From NCBI RefSeq assembly GCF_000427885.1, contig NZ_ATYW01000010.1, positions 186,001 through 250,000 on the forward strand: DNA of 64,000 nucleotides, given 5' to 3'. Positions 9,368 to 17,767 of the stretch are shown here, one piece after another (the first letter of the stretch is position 1; every line of letters starts with the position of its first letter). The DNA comes from Glycomyces tenuis DSM 44171 (GTDB lineage: Bacteria; Actinomycetota; Actinomycetes; Mycobacteriales; Micromonosporaceae). The notes under the pieces are model-generated. The model was not told the DNA's origin, made no database searches, and saw only the letters and a list, made by a program, of their open reading frames with translations. The position numbers and the translations under genes were made by a program.

Positions 9368-9874
9368 TTATTTCGCGCGCTTGCGGGCCTTGCGGGCGGC
9401 CTTGCGCTCGCGCTTGGACTGCTTCGAGGCCTCGACCATGCGGCGCACCTGGTCCTCGTCCATCTCCTGGTTGCGCCGCTTGACCGCCGAGCGCAGGCCG
9501 AAGCCGAGCGCGGCGACCTTGACCAGCGGGGAGCCGACGGCGGCGGTGACCAGGCTGGTGATGTTGGCGACGTTCGAGGAGACGTGCGCGGCGTTGCCGG
9601 TGATGTGCCCGACCTTCTCCAGCTCGCCCTCGACCTGCGTCAGGTTGGTGTTGACGCTGGTGACCGTGGTGTTGAGGTTCTGCAGGAGCGGGCCGACCTC
9701 GCGGTCGACCTTGTCGAGGGTGCGGTTGACGCGGTTGATCGTGGCACCGAGCTTCTGAATGAGCCTGAACGTGATCCACACGCAGAATATGAAGAAGCCG
9801 ACCCCTGCGAACAGGACGCCGATTTCCCACAGACTCACCGTCTCGAACTCCAACGCCAACGTCTCCTCCGGCAC
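9368..9874 (-). CDS. DUF948 domain membrane protein
   Basis: A 168-aa protein with one transmembrane helix near residues 17-36 (EIGVLFAGVGFFIFCVWITF) followed by a long heptad-like region (KLGATINRVNRTLDKVDREV and onward, about 42-110), typical of DUF948. After a second weak hydrophobic patch the tail is strongly basic (SKRERKAARKARKRAK). The family is found in Firmicutes and Actinobacteria as general-stress or division-associated coiled-coil proteins, but no activity is established. Its place upstream of DUF6167 and alaS is the usual actinobacterial order. ATG at 9874 is the first in frame. Confidence 0.82.
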   Translation of the reverse strand: MPEETLALEFETVSLWEIGVLFAGVGFFIFCVWITFRLIQKLGATINRVNRTLDKVDREVGPLLQNLNTTVTSVNTNLTQVEGELEKVGHITGNAAHVSSNVANITSLVTAAVGSPLVKVAALGFGLRSAVKRRNQEMDEDQVRRMVEASKQSKRERKAARKARKRAK

Positions 9875-10013
9875 AGCTTCCCCCTCGACGAAGAATGGAC
9901 CGCACTAAGGCGGTTATAAGGTGATTCCCGGTTCTCGCGCATGAGCAACGCAGCCCTGACCTTACCTTGCATACGGGCACAGAAAGCGCAACGGGGCGCC
10001 CCGGCGTCGGCCG

Positions 10014-10586
10014 TCACCCACCGCCGGGCGTCCGCCGGTCCTCGGCGAGCCGGGGCAGCGCCGCCTGCGAGGCGACCACCGCGGTCACCTCAGAGCCTAC
10101 GCACAGCTCGTAGCGGTCGGCGCAGGCCACCGGCACCACCCACAGCTCCAGGAACAGCTCGTCGCGCACGTAGCAGCCGCTCTCGCCCTCGCCGCCGACG
10201 CACTGCTCCTCGTCGGCCGGGGTCCATCCGGCCTCCAGCAGGGCCAGCCAGTACTCGCGCCCGGTGTCCTCCACAGTGCCCTCGGAGGTCCAGGTGCGCA
10301 CCCGCACGCGGCACTCCCCCAGGCACCAGCGGCTCCCGTAGGTCTCGTCGCCGACCTCGACGGCCGCCCACGCGGGGACGTCGATCTCGTCGACGGCCCG
10401 GCGGGTCGGGTCGAGCGTGAAGGCCCTGCCGAACCACAGCACCGCGGACACCAGCAGCACCGCCGCGCACGCGATCAGCAGGACGGTCATGCGCAGCCGT
10501 TCGATGCGCGCGCCGGTGGAGGCCAGCGCTTCGGAGAGGCGCGCGGAGGGGTGGCGGGCGGGCGGCGTGGTCCGGCCGTCAGTCAT
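10014..10586 (-). CDS. Hypothetical single-pass membrane protein
   Basis: Not recognised as a named family. The 190-aa product has a basic cytoplasmic N-terminus, one transmembrane helix (about 33-52, [20 protein letters not shown]) and a roughly 135-residue outer part with six cysteines, arranged as WCLGECR, QC...[11 protein letters not shown]. The pairing suggests three disulfides, a reasonable inference for an exported domain. ATG at 10586 overlaps the rarA stop by 8 bp, so it is translationally coupled to rarA. It may instead be the founding member of a lineage-specific family. Confidence 0.6.
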   Translation of the reverse strand: MTDGRTTPPARHPSARLSEALASTGARIERLRMTVLLIACAAVLLVSAVLWFGRAFTLDPTRRAVDEIDVPAWAAVEVGDETYGSRWCLGECRVRVRTWTSEGTVEDTGREYWLALLEAGWTPADEEQCVGGEGESGCYVRDELFLELWVVPVACADRYELCVGSEVTAVVASQAALPRLAEDRRTPGGG

Positions 10587-11949
10587 CGGGGGGCTTCCGC
10601 ACGATGCGGCGCAGCTTCTCGAGCCGGTCGGCCAGCTCGCCTTCGGCGCCGTGCCTGGTGGGGCGGTAGTAGTCGCGTCCGGCGACGGCGTCGGGGGCGT
10701 AGCGCTGGGGCACCACGCCGCGCGGGTCGTCGTGCGGGTAGACGTAGGCGACGCCGTGTTCGAGCGCGGCGGCGCCCTGGTAGTGGGCGTCGCGCAGGTC
10801 GGGCGGGACGGGGCCGATCTTGCCGCCGCGGACGTCGGCGATGGCCTCGTCGACGGCGGTGATGACGGCGTTGGACTTGGGGGCGGTCGCGAGGTGCACG
10901 ACGGCCTGGGCGAGGTTGATGCGGGCCTCGGGCAGGCCGATGCGCTCGACGGCGGTGGCGGCGGCCGTGGCGGTCTGGAGCGCGGTCGGGTCGGCCATGC
11001 CGACGTCCTCGGAGGCGAAGATGACCAGGCGGCGGGCGATGAAGCGGGGGTCTTCGCCCGCGACGATCATCCGCGCGAGGTAGTGCATGGCGGCGTCGAC
11101 GTCGGAGCCGCGGAGGCTCTTGATGAAGGCGCTGGCGATGTCGTAGTGGCCGTCGCCGTCCCGGTCGTAGCGGACGGCGGCGGTGTCGATGGCGGCCTCG
11201 ACGAGGGCGAGGGTGACCTCGGGGTTGCCTTCGGCCTCTGCTGTGGCGGCTGCCGCTTCGAGCGCGGTCAGGGCTTTGCGGGCGTCGCCGCCCGCGGTGC
11301 GGACGAGGTGGTCGCGGGCCTCGTCGGTGAGCTCGACGGCTCCGCCGAGGCCGCGCGGCGAGGCCACGGCCCGGTCGACGAGGACGCCGACGTCGGCGTC
11401 GCCCAGTTCGCGCAGCGTGAGCAGGACGCAGCGGCTGACCAGCGGGGCGACCACGGAGAAGTAGGGGTTCTCGGTGGTGGCGGCCAGCAGGGTGATGGTG
11501 CGGTCCTCGACGGCGCCGAGCAGGGAGTCCTGCTGGGTCTTGGTGAAGCGGTGGACCTCGTCGATGAAGAGGATGGTCTGCGGCCCGCCGGTGCGCCGCA
11601 CCCACCTGGCCTCCTCGATGGCGGCGCGCACGTCCTTGACGCCGGAGTTGAGGGCGGACATGGCGCGGAAGCGCCGGTCGCCGGACTGGGCGACGAGGTG
11701 GGCGATGGTGGTCTTGCCAGAGCCGGGCGGCCCCCACAGGATGACCGACATCGGCTGGTGGCCCTCGACGACCTGCCGCAGCGGGGAGCCGGGCGTGAGC
11801 AGGTGGTCCTGGCCGACGAGCTCGTCGAGGCTCTGGGGCCGCATCCGCACGGCCAGGGGCTCGTCGCCGGAGGCCGAGCCGGTTCCGAGGACACCGGATC
11901 CCTGCGGCTCGGGCGGCTGAGCCAATTCGAACAACCCTGGTGCGTCCAT
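10579..11949 (-). CDS. rarA: Replication-associated recombination protein A (RarA/MgsA AAA+ ATPase)
   Basis: AAA+ ATPase (456 aa) that acts at stalled replication forks. Motifs: N-terminal [20 protein letters not shown], Walker [10 protein letters not shown] (73-81), Walker [12 protein letters not shown], sensor 1 LLAATTENP, the arginine-finger region [10 protein letters not shown], and the MgsA C-terminal domain with [26 protein letters not shown] and [18 protein letters not shown]. The chosen ATG at 11949 gives the usual length; longer in-frame extensions have no conservation-like features. Upstream DNA is shared with the divergent cstA gene. It heads the minus-strand run that continues to alaS. 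Confidence 0.95.
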   Translation of the reverse strand: MDAPGLFELAQPPEPQGSGVLGTGSASGDEPLAVRMRPQSLDELVGQDHLLTPGSPLRQVVEGHQPMSVILWGPPGSGKTTIAHLVAQSGDRRFRAMSALNSGVKDVRAAIEEARWVRRTGGPQTILFIDEVHRFTKTQQDSLLGAVEDRTITLLAATTENPYFSVVAPLVSRCVLLTLRELGDADVGVLVDRAVASPRGLGGAVELTDEARDHLVRTAGGDARKALTALEAAAATAEAEGNPEVTLALVEAAIDTAAVRYDRDGDGHYDIASAFIKSLRGSDVDAAMHYLARMIVAGEDPRFIARRLVIFASEDVGMADPTALQTATAAATAVERIGLPEARINLAQAVVHLATAPKSNAVITAVDEAIADVRGGKIGPVPPDLRDAHYQGAAALEHGVAYVYPHDDPRGVVPQRYAPDAVAGRDYYRPTRHGAEGELADRLEKLRRIVRKPPDD

Positions 11950-12054
11950 TGAAACCAGCGTAAGCCATGTGCATGCGCAGGCCGCAGATCCATGCCCGGA
12001 ACGTGGCGGGAGCGCTCCAGTCGTGGCCCGGAGGGCTTTTACGGCATTGAAGGA

Positions 12055-12084
12055 TTGACACGCCTGTTTCGCGGGCTTTACGGT
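12055..12084 (+). promoter_or_regulatory. cstA promoter
   Basis: A consensus -35 TTGACA (12055-12060) and a -10-like TACGGT (12079-12084) are separated by 18 bp. A start about 7 bp on would leave a leader of roughly 78 nt before the cstA ATG at 12169. Confidence 0.55.
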
Positions 12085-12168
12085 GGGAATGCCGTTGAGT
12101 AACCGTTCATGGCGAAGCTTGCGAGCCATAAATTTGCCCCGCCACAATATTTAATAGGAGGCCAGCCC

Positions 12169-13905
12169 ATGCCTGCATTCGTACTGGCGATCACGGTTCT
12201 CGCGTTGTTCGCCTGCGGGTTCATCTACTACTCCCGTTACCTCTCCTCGAAGGTCTTCCGGCTCGATCCCGCCTACGTCACACCGGCCCACCGCTACGAG
12301 GACGGCGTCGACTTCGTCCCCACCAACAAGCACGTGCTCTTCGGGCACCACTTCACCTCGGTGGCGGGCGCGGCCCCCATCGTCGGCCCCGCCATCGCCG
12401 TCTTCTGGGGCTGGCTGCCCGCCTTGGCCTGGATCGTCATCGGCACCATCGTCGCCGCCGGCGTCCACGACATGGGTTCGCTGGTGCTGTCGGTGCGCCA
12501 CCGGGCCAGGGGCATCGGCACCCTCACCAAGGACGTGATCGGCCCCAGGGCCGGCACGCTGTTCCTGGTCATCATCTTCTTCCTGCTGACGCTGGTCAAC
12601 GCCGTGTTCGCGGTGGTGATCGGCAACCTCCTGGTGGCCAACCCGGGCGCGGTCATCCCGATCTTCGTGGAGATCCCGATCGCGATCGCGATCGGCTACT
12701 ACGTCTACAAGAAGCGCAATGCCGCGCTGGTGCCCAGCCTGCTCGGCGTCGCCCTGCTGTACCTGCTCATCTGGGTCGGCCAGGAGTTCCCGATCGACAT
12801 CACCGGCTTCGCCGACGCCATCGGCGTCGACAACCCGCGCAACGTGTGGATCGTGATCCTGTTCGTCTACACCTTCATCGCCTCGCGCATCCCGGTGTGG
12901 ATGCTGCTCCAGCCCAGGGACTACATCAACTCCCACCAGCTGTACGTGGCGCTGGCGGTCGTGCTGCTCGGCGTGGGCGTCGGCTGGAACACGGTCGTCG
13001 CCCCGGCGATCAACACGGTGCCAGAGGACAGTCCGAGCATCCTGCCGTTCCTGTTCATCACGGTCGCCTGCGGCGCCATATCGGGCTTCCACTGCCTGGT
13101 GTCCTCGGGCACCACGGCCAAGCAGCTCGACAAGGAGACCGACGCCCGCTACGTCGGCTACGGCGGCGCGATCGGCGAGGGCACGCTCGCGCTGTGCTCG
13201 GTGCTCGCGGTGACCGCCGGTGTGGCCGCCACACAGGCCGACTGGGAGGCGCTCTACCCGGACTTCGCCACCGCTTCGGGCGGCGCGGTCGGCAACTTCG
13301 TCAACGGCGTGGCGGTCTTCGCCAACAACATCGGCATCCCGATGGACTACGCGGTGATCTTCGCGGCCGTCGTCGTCATCTCCTTCGCGGCCACCACGAT
13401 GGACACCGGAGTCCGCTTGCAGCGCTATGTGGTCCAGGAGATCGCCGAGCTGGCCGGATGGCGCAGGCTCGCGAACAACCTGACCTTGGCCGGGATCATC
13501 GCCGTGGCGGTCCCGCTGGGTCTGGCGCTCCTGCCCGGCGGCGACGACGCCGGTTACGCCTTCGGCGTGCTGTGGCAGCTGTTCGGCACCACCAACCAGC
13601 TGCTGGCCGGCCTGGCGCTGGCGGTGATCGCGGTGTGGGTGACCAAGCGGCGGGCCAACCCGACCGTGCTGCTCGTCCCGCTGGTGTTCCTGGTGGCGAT
13701 GACGACGTGGGCGCTGATCGTCAACCTGCGCAACTTCGTGGAGGCGGGCGAGTGGGTGCTCGCGCCGCTGGACGCCGTCATCTTCCTGCTGGCGCTGTGG
13801 ATGATCGTCGAGGCCGCCCGGGCGCTGAGCTCGGCGTGGAAGGACCGGCGGGGACCGGCCGGTCCGGCGCCGTCGGAAGAGCTCGAAGACGAGGCGGCGA
13901 GGTAG
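12169..13905 (+). CDS. cstA: Carbon starvation protein CstA family (pyruvate/peptide transporter)
   Basis: Polytopic inner-membrane protein (578 aa, about 16 hydrophobic helices) of the CstA/BtsT family; characterised members import pyruvate, and peptide uptake has also been proposed. Family landmarks are HRYEDGVDFVPTNKHVLFGHHFTSVAGAAPIVGPAIA near the N-terminus, GVHDMGSLVLSVRHR, FHCLVSSGTTAKQL, and the late FGTTNQLLAGLAL. The ATG at 12169 is preceded by a perfect AGGAGG (12156-12161), which decides the start over an upstream in-frame ATG at 12109. It is shorter than the E. coli proteins (about 700 aa), as usual for the compact class. Monocistronic, with a strong terminator after the stop. 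Confidence 0.93.
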   Translation: MPAFVLAITVLALFACGFIYYSRYLSSKVFRLDPAYVTPAHRYEDGVDFVPTNKHVLFGHHFTSVAGAAPIVGPAIAVFWGWLPALAWIVIGTIVAAGVHDMGSLVLSVRHRARGIGTLTKDVIGPRAGTLFLVIIFFLLTLVNAVFAVVIGNLLVANPGAVIPIFVEIPIAIAIGYYVYKKRNAALVPSLLGVALLYLLIWVGQEFPIDITGFADAIGVDNPRNVWIVILFVYTFIASRIPVWMLLQPRDYINSHQLYVALAVVLLGVGVGWNTVVAPAINTVPEDSPSILPFLFITVACGAISGFHCLVSSGTTAKQLDKETDARYVGYGGAIGEGTLALCSVLAVTAGVAATQADWEALYPDFATASGGAVGNFVNGVAVFANNIGIPMDYAVIFAAVVVISFAATTMDTGVRLQRYVVQEIAELAGWRRLANNLTLAGIIAVAVPLGLALLPGGDDAGYAFGVLWQLFGTTNQLLAGLALAVIAVWVTKRRANPTVLLVPLVFLVAMTTWALIVNLRNFVEAGEWVLAPLDAVIFLLALWMIVEAARALSSAWKDRRGPAGPAPSEELEDEAAR

Positions 13906-13912
13906 CCCGGTC

Positions 13913-13941
13913 GCCCGGTCGCGGCGGCGCCGCGACCGGGC
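13913..13941. terminator. Bidirectional hairpin between cstA and the lipoprotein gene
   Basis: Perfect 13-bp arms (13913-13925 and 13929-13941) with a 3-nt loop, lying in the 43 bp between convergent stop codons. Confidence 0.8.
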
Positions 13942-13948
13942 TCCGGCG

Positions 13949-14830
13949 CTACTGCATCGCGCCCGCGAACTCGTCGAAGGAGTGCAGGTTGTCGGTCTCG
14001 GGAGCGGCGATCGCGTAGTCGCCGCCGATCTCGGTGACCTCGCTGACCATGTGCATGACCATGCCCTCGATCTCGGGGAGGGTCATCTCCATGGTGTTGA
14101 GCAGGCCGTCGTCGTCGAGGGTGATGGTGACCTGGGTGTTCTCGGCCATCTCGACGCCGTTGGCCGTGCCGCCGGTGGCGCCGAGGAGGGTCTGCATGGA
14201 CTCCGAGTCGGGGCTCAGGGTGCCGGTGTAGACGCCGTCACTGGTCTCCTCGACGTCGGCGAGGTCGTTCAGCATCATCTCGGTCTGCTCGGCCAGGTCG
14301 AAGCTGCCGAACTGCTGGTAGATGTCGCTCATCTGGCTGTCCTCGGTGAGGTCGAGGGTGAACCAGGCGTCCTCGCCGAAGTCCTCGGCCATGACGTCGA
14401 ACATGCCACCGGTGAACTGCATGTAGATCATGTCGTCGACCAGGATCGCCTCGGTGTGCGTGTCGGCGAACATGCTCTCCATCATCTCGGCCATCTCGGG
14501 GTCGTCGGAGTAGTCGTCGCCCATGGCCTCGATGATGGCGCTCATGTAGAGGTCCTGGCTGGCCTGCGAGGCCTCGCCGTCGACGACGCTGGTCATGTTC
14601 ATGAGGTCGAGGTCGTTGACCGTCATCGACGACTCCATGGTGTAGGACTCGCCTTCGAGCCCTTCATAGGAGGCCAGGACCATCTCGTGGGGGCCGAGCT
14701 GCGCTGCGCCGTCGTCTCCACCGGATCCGTCAGAACCGGAGCCGTCATCGGAGCTGCAGGCGAAGAGGCCGAAGGCCAGCGCCGGAATCGCTGCGGCGCC
14801 GACGAGGCGGCGGGTGGTGGCGGTAGACAT
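13949..14830 (-). CDS. Secreted lipoprotein (LolA/LppX-like, tentative)
   Basis: A 293-aa lipoprotein: signal peptide with lipobox GLFAC (acylated Cys25), then an acidic Ser/Gly/Asp linker (about 26-42) and a roughly 240-residue exported domain. That domain starts ASYEGLEGESYTMESSMTV and is unusually rich in Met and acidic residues (for example EMAEMMESMFAD). The alternation of short strands resembles the cradle-shaped LolA/LppX group of lipid- or metal-binding lipoproteins, but this is only a pattern impression. The ATG at 14830 follows GGGAGGAC at good spacing. It is divergent from the sugar dehydrogenase gene and convergent with cstA. Confidence 0.75.
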   Translation of the reverse strand: MSTATTRRLVGAAAIPALAFGLFACSSDDGSGSDGSGGDDGAAQLGPHEMVLASYEGLEGESYTMESSMTVNDLDLMNMTSVVDGEASQASQDLYMSAIIEAMGDDYSDDPEMAEMMESMFADTHTEAILVDDMIYMQFTGGMFDVMAEDFGEDAWFTLDLTEDSQMSDIYQQFGSFDLAEQTEMMLNDLADVEETSDGVYTGTLSPDSESMQTLLGATGGTANGVEMAENTQVTITLDDDGLLNTMEMTLPEIEGMVMHMVSEVTEIGGDYAIAAPETDNLHSFDEFAGAMQ

Positions 14831-15103
14831 CAGCGTCCTCCCGTTGTCGAGGGTAGGGTTTCCGTTTTCACAGCCTACAGGGGCGATTCCGGCGTCTTCG
14901 AACGAAGAAGCGATGAAGACCGGAGTCGTGCTCGGGCGATTGCCGCGCCGAGATCCGTGGACCATCCGTGAGCAATCCCTTGCAGGGTGTTCATATATGG
15001 ACATCACCGGCAAATCATGCCTACTATGGCAATCGCATAGATAGACATCGATTTTATTGGCATTGCTTCCTGGGAGCGATACCAATACGGACAAGGAGCA
15101 GCC
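14831..15103. promoter_or_regulatory. Divergent promoter region, lipoprotein / sugar dehydrogenase
   Basis: 273 bp without a gene. The segment 14990-15070 is markedly AT-rich for this genome, with TATATG and TACTAT elements usable as -10 boxes and a near-palindrome TGTTCATATATGGACA (about 14988-15003). No known operator recognised. Confidence 0.45.
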
Positions 15104-16162
15104 ATGCGACGGAAGCTGATGGTCGTGGGCGCGGCGCTCGCGGCCATGACTCTGGGTATCGGGACCGCGGTGGCCCAAGAGGAACCGACGCAGCAGCAGG
15201 TCGGATTCGACTTCGAAGAGGGGCAGACGATAGCCCAGGGGCTCTCCATACCGTGGGGACTCGCATTCCTGCCCAACGGTCAGGCCCTGGTCGCCGACCG
15301 CAACAGCGGCGCCGTCATGCTCTACAAGGGTTTCGGGGCCCCCGAGGTCATCGGCGGCATCGGGGTCCCACCGCAGGAAGGGCAGTTCGACGAGCGCGGG
15401 CTGCTCGGGCTCGCCGTCTCCCCCACCTACGAAGAGGACGGCTACATCTACGCCTACCACTCGACCGAAGATGACAACCGGGTGGTGCGCTTCACCATCG
15501 AGAACTTCGAGCCCGAACCGATCATCACGGGCATCCCCACGGCGCTCAACCACAACGGCGGCAGGCTCGCCTTCGGCCCCGACGGCAAGCTCTACATCTC
15601 CACGGGAGACGCCAACGAGACCACCAATTCGCAGGACCTCGAGAGCCTGGGCGGCAAGATCCTCCGCGCCAACCCCGACGGCTCGGTGCCCGAGGACAAC
15701 CCGTTCGAGGGCTCGCTGGTCTATTCGCTGGGGCACCGGAACGTCCAGGGCCTGGCGTGGGGCTCGGACGGCGAGATGTACGCCAGCGAGTTCGGCCAGA
15801 ACACCTGGGACGAGTTCAACCACATCGAGGCCGGCGCGAACTACGGCTGGCCGGAGGTCGAGGGCACCGGCGGCGAACCGGAGTACGTCGACCCGCTGAC
15901 CACCTGGACGACCGCGGAGGCCTCGCCTTCGGGGGTCGAGGTCGTCGACGACGTCGCCTACATCGCCGCGCTTCGCGGTGAGCGCCTGTGGACCGTGCCG
16001 GTTCTGGGAGGCGAGCTCGGCGGTGAGCCGGAAGCGGTGCTGGAAGGAGAGCTCGGCAGGATCCGCACCGTCGAGGTGGCCCCGGACGGCTGGCTGTGGG
16101 TCACGACATCGAACGGCTCGGGCGGCGACGTGCTGATGCGCTTCCCGCCGCTCGAAGGGTAG
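15104..16162 (+). CDS. PQQ-dependent sugar dehydrogenase (GSDH/sorbosone type)
   Basis: Exported beta-propeller enzyme (352 aa). A Sec signal peptide (residues 1-25, cleavage near TAVAQ-E) precedes six blade-like repeats. Family landmarks: GLSIPWGLAFLPNGQALVADRNSG, QFDERGLLGLAVSP, LNHNGGRLAFGPDGKLYISTGDAN, YSLGHRNVQGLAW and GANYGWPEVEG. These match soluble aldose-sugar dehydrogenases that use PQQ and Ca2+ to oxidise sugars outside the membrane. The ATG at 15104 has AAGGAG 7 bp upstream. No lipobox, so probably secreted free. The electron acceptor and whether PQQ is made by this organism cannot be told here. Confidence 0.85.
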   Translation: MRRKLMVVGAALAAMTLGIGTAVAQEEPTQQQVGFDFEEGQTIAQGLSIPWGLAFLPNGQALVADRNSGAVMLYKGFGAPEVIGGIGVPPQEGQFDERGLLGLAVSPTYEEDGYIYAYHSTEDDNRVVRFTIENFEPEPIITGIPTALNHNGGRLAFGPDGKLYISTGDANETTNSQDLESLGGKILRANPDGSVPEDNPFEGSLVYSLGHRNVQGLAWGSDGEMYASEFGQNTWDEFNHIEAGANYGWPEVEGTGGEPEYVDPLTTWTTAEASPSGVEVVDDVAYIAALRGERLWTVPVLGGELGGEPEAVLEGELGRIRTVEVAPDGWLWVTTSNGSGGDVLMRFPPLEG

Positions 16163-16173
16163 AGGAGGTCGAT

Positions 16174-16199
16174 GCAGCCACGCCTGCGCGCGTGGCTGC
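16174..16199. terminator. Hairpin between sugar dehydrogenase and kinase genes
   Basis: 10-bp arms (16174-16183, 16190-16199) with a 6-nt loop, in the 40 bp between convergent stops. Confidence 0.65.
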
Positions 16200-16202
16200 T
16201 CC

Positions 16203-17576
16203 TCACTGGTTTCCGGCGGCTTCCGTAGTGGAGTCGCCCGGTGTCGTCGGCTCGTCGTCCGTCGTCGGCTCCTCCGTCGTCGGCTCCTCGTCCGGCGTCG
16301 TCGGCTCCTCCGTGGTCGGCTCCTCCGTGGTCGGCTCCTCCGTCGTCGGCTCCTCCGTGGTCGGCTCCTCGGTCGTGGGCTCCTCCCAGTCCTCGTCCGT
16401 TTCCGTCGGCTCCTGGTCCTCGGTGGTCACCTCTTCGGTCTCCGTGGGGCTTTCGGACTCGGCGGGCGCGGACGTCTCGCCGTTCTGGTTCACGTTCCCG
16501 TCCCTGCCCCACTCCCAAGGCTGGAAGATCAGCACCAGGATGAGGATCACCACCAGAGTGACCGCTCCGGTGATGAGCCACGGCACCGCGCTGCCCTTCT
16601 CGTCCCCGTCAGGGCCGATCATTCCGGTCGGCTGGGCCGCGGTGTTGCCGCCCCGGGAGCCCCCACCGCCGAGCATCTGCGTCGCGTCGGCGCCGATGAG
16701 CTGCGTCGTCCCCTCCGCGGCCGCGGACGGCGGCGCTACCGGGATGCCGCCGGTCACGACCCTGCCCTCGCGGGCCGAGCGGGCCATCTCCGCGGCCGAG
16801 TTGTACCGGGCGCGCGGATCCTTCTGCAGGGCCTGCAACACGACCTGCGCGACTCCCGGGGGGATGTCGCGCGAGAGCGGCGGCGGAGCCTGGGTCATGT
16901 GGCCGTTCATGACCGCCACCGGGGTGTCGGAGACGAACGGCGGCTGCCCCATCAGGGCCTCATAGGCGACGATGCCCAGTGAGTACAGGTCGGTCGCCCC
17001 GGTCAGTTCGGAGCCGTTGAGCTGCTCGGGCGAGGCGTAGGCGAGGGTGCCCATGACGGTGCCGGTCTCGGTCAGGCCGGAGGCCCCGCGGGCCGAGGCG
17101 ATCCCGAAGTCGACGATCTTGACGGTGCCGTCCTCGTCGACGAGGAGGTTGGCCGGCTTGATGTCCCGGTGGATGATGTCGGCGCGGTGCGCGGTCTCGA
17201 GGGCGTCGGCCGCGGTGGCGACGATCTTCATGACCTCGGCGGGCGGCAGCGTGCCGCGGTCACGCAGGATGTCGGCCAGGGAGCGGCCCCTGACCAGCTC
17301 CATGACCAGGTACGACACGAGGCCGTCGTCGCCGGTCTCCTCGCCGTAGTCGTAGAGCGCGACGATGCCCGGCGATTGCAGGGCCGCGACGGCCCTGGCC
17401 TCGAGTTGGAAGCGGGCGCGGAATTTGTCGTTGCTCGAGAGTCCAGCGTGGAGTATTTTGATGGCGACGCTGCGGCCCAACCGGGTATCGAAGCCTTTCC
17501 AGACTTCGCCCATGCCACCGGCGGCAAGCCGATCGTCCAATCGATAGCGACCTGCCACCAAGGTCCCGCTCTGCAC
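16203..17576 (-). CDS. Membrane Ser/Thr protein kinase (PknB-like) with Glu-Pro-Thr repeat tail
   Basis: Eukaryotic-like kinase (457 aa) phosphorylating Ser/Thr. Kinase motifs: glycine loop LAAGGMGEV, Lys40 in VAIKIL, HRDIKPANLL (136-145), DFGIA (156-160), GTLAYASPEQ. After a Gly/Pro linker a single transmembrane helix (about 332-352) leads to an outer tail of about 105 residues. There are no PASTA or other sensor domains; the tail is low complexity with repeated EEPTT units (at least six in tandem, then broken copies). It therefore looks like a kinase whose sensor is a cell-wall spanning disordered stalk. GTG/ATG choice at 17576 gives the normal start MQSGTLVAGRYRL. Stands alone. Confidence 0.9.
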   Translation of the reverse strand: MQSGTLVAGRYRLDDRLAAGGMGEVWKGFDTRLGRSVAIKILHAGLSSNDKFRARFQLEARAVAALQSPGIVALYDYGEETGDDGLVSYLVMELVRGRSLADILRDRGTLPPAEVMKIVATAADALETAHRADIIHRDIKPANLLVDEDGTVKIVDFGIASARGASGLTETGTVMGTLAYASPEQLNGSELTGATDLYSLGIVAYEALMGQPPFVSDTPVAVMNGHMTQAPPPLSRDIPPGVAQVVLQALQKDPRARYNSAAEMARSAREGRVVTGGIPVAPPSAAAEGTTQLIGADATQMLGGGGSRGGNTAAQPTGMIGPDGDEKGSAVPWLITGAVTLVVILILVLIFQPWEWGRDGNVNQNGETSAPAESESPTETEEVTTEDQEPTETDEDWEEPTTEEPTTEEPTTEEPTTEEPTTEEPTTPDEEPTTEEPTTDDEPTTPGDSTTEAAGNQ

Positions 17577-17722
17577 GTTGAACCGCTCCTCTTACTGCTG
17601 CATCGGCCGGGTGTTAGGTATATCAGTCATGTCGCCGGGCGCGACCGCAGCCCACAAGGCTCTTACCGGTTGGAAGTGCTTGAGGGGCAACCGGGCACAC
17701 ACTGCGCTCCAGGAAATGACGC

Positions 17723-17749
17723 GCGGCTCGAGCCGCAGGCTCGAGCCGC
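17723..17749 (-). terminator. Hairpin terminator after aspS
   Basis: Perfect 12-bp arms with a 3-nt loop (17723-17734, 17738-17749), 18 bp past the aspS stop. No U-run, as is common for actinobacterial terminators. Confidence 0.7.
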
Positions 17750-17767
17750 TCCCTACGCATCCTAGGA

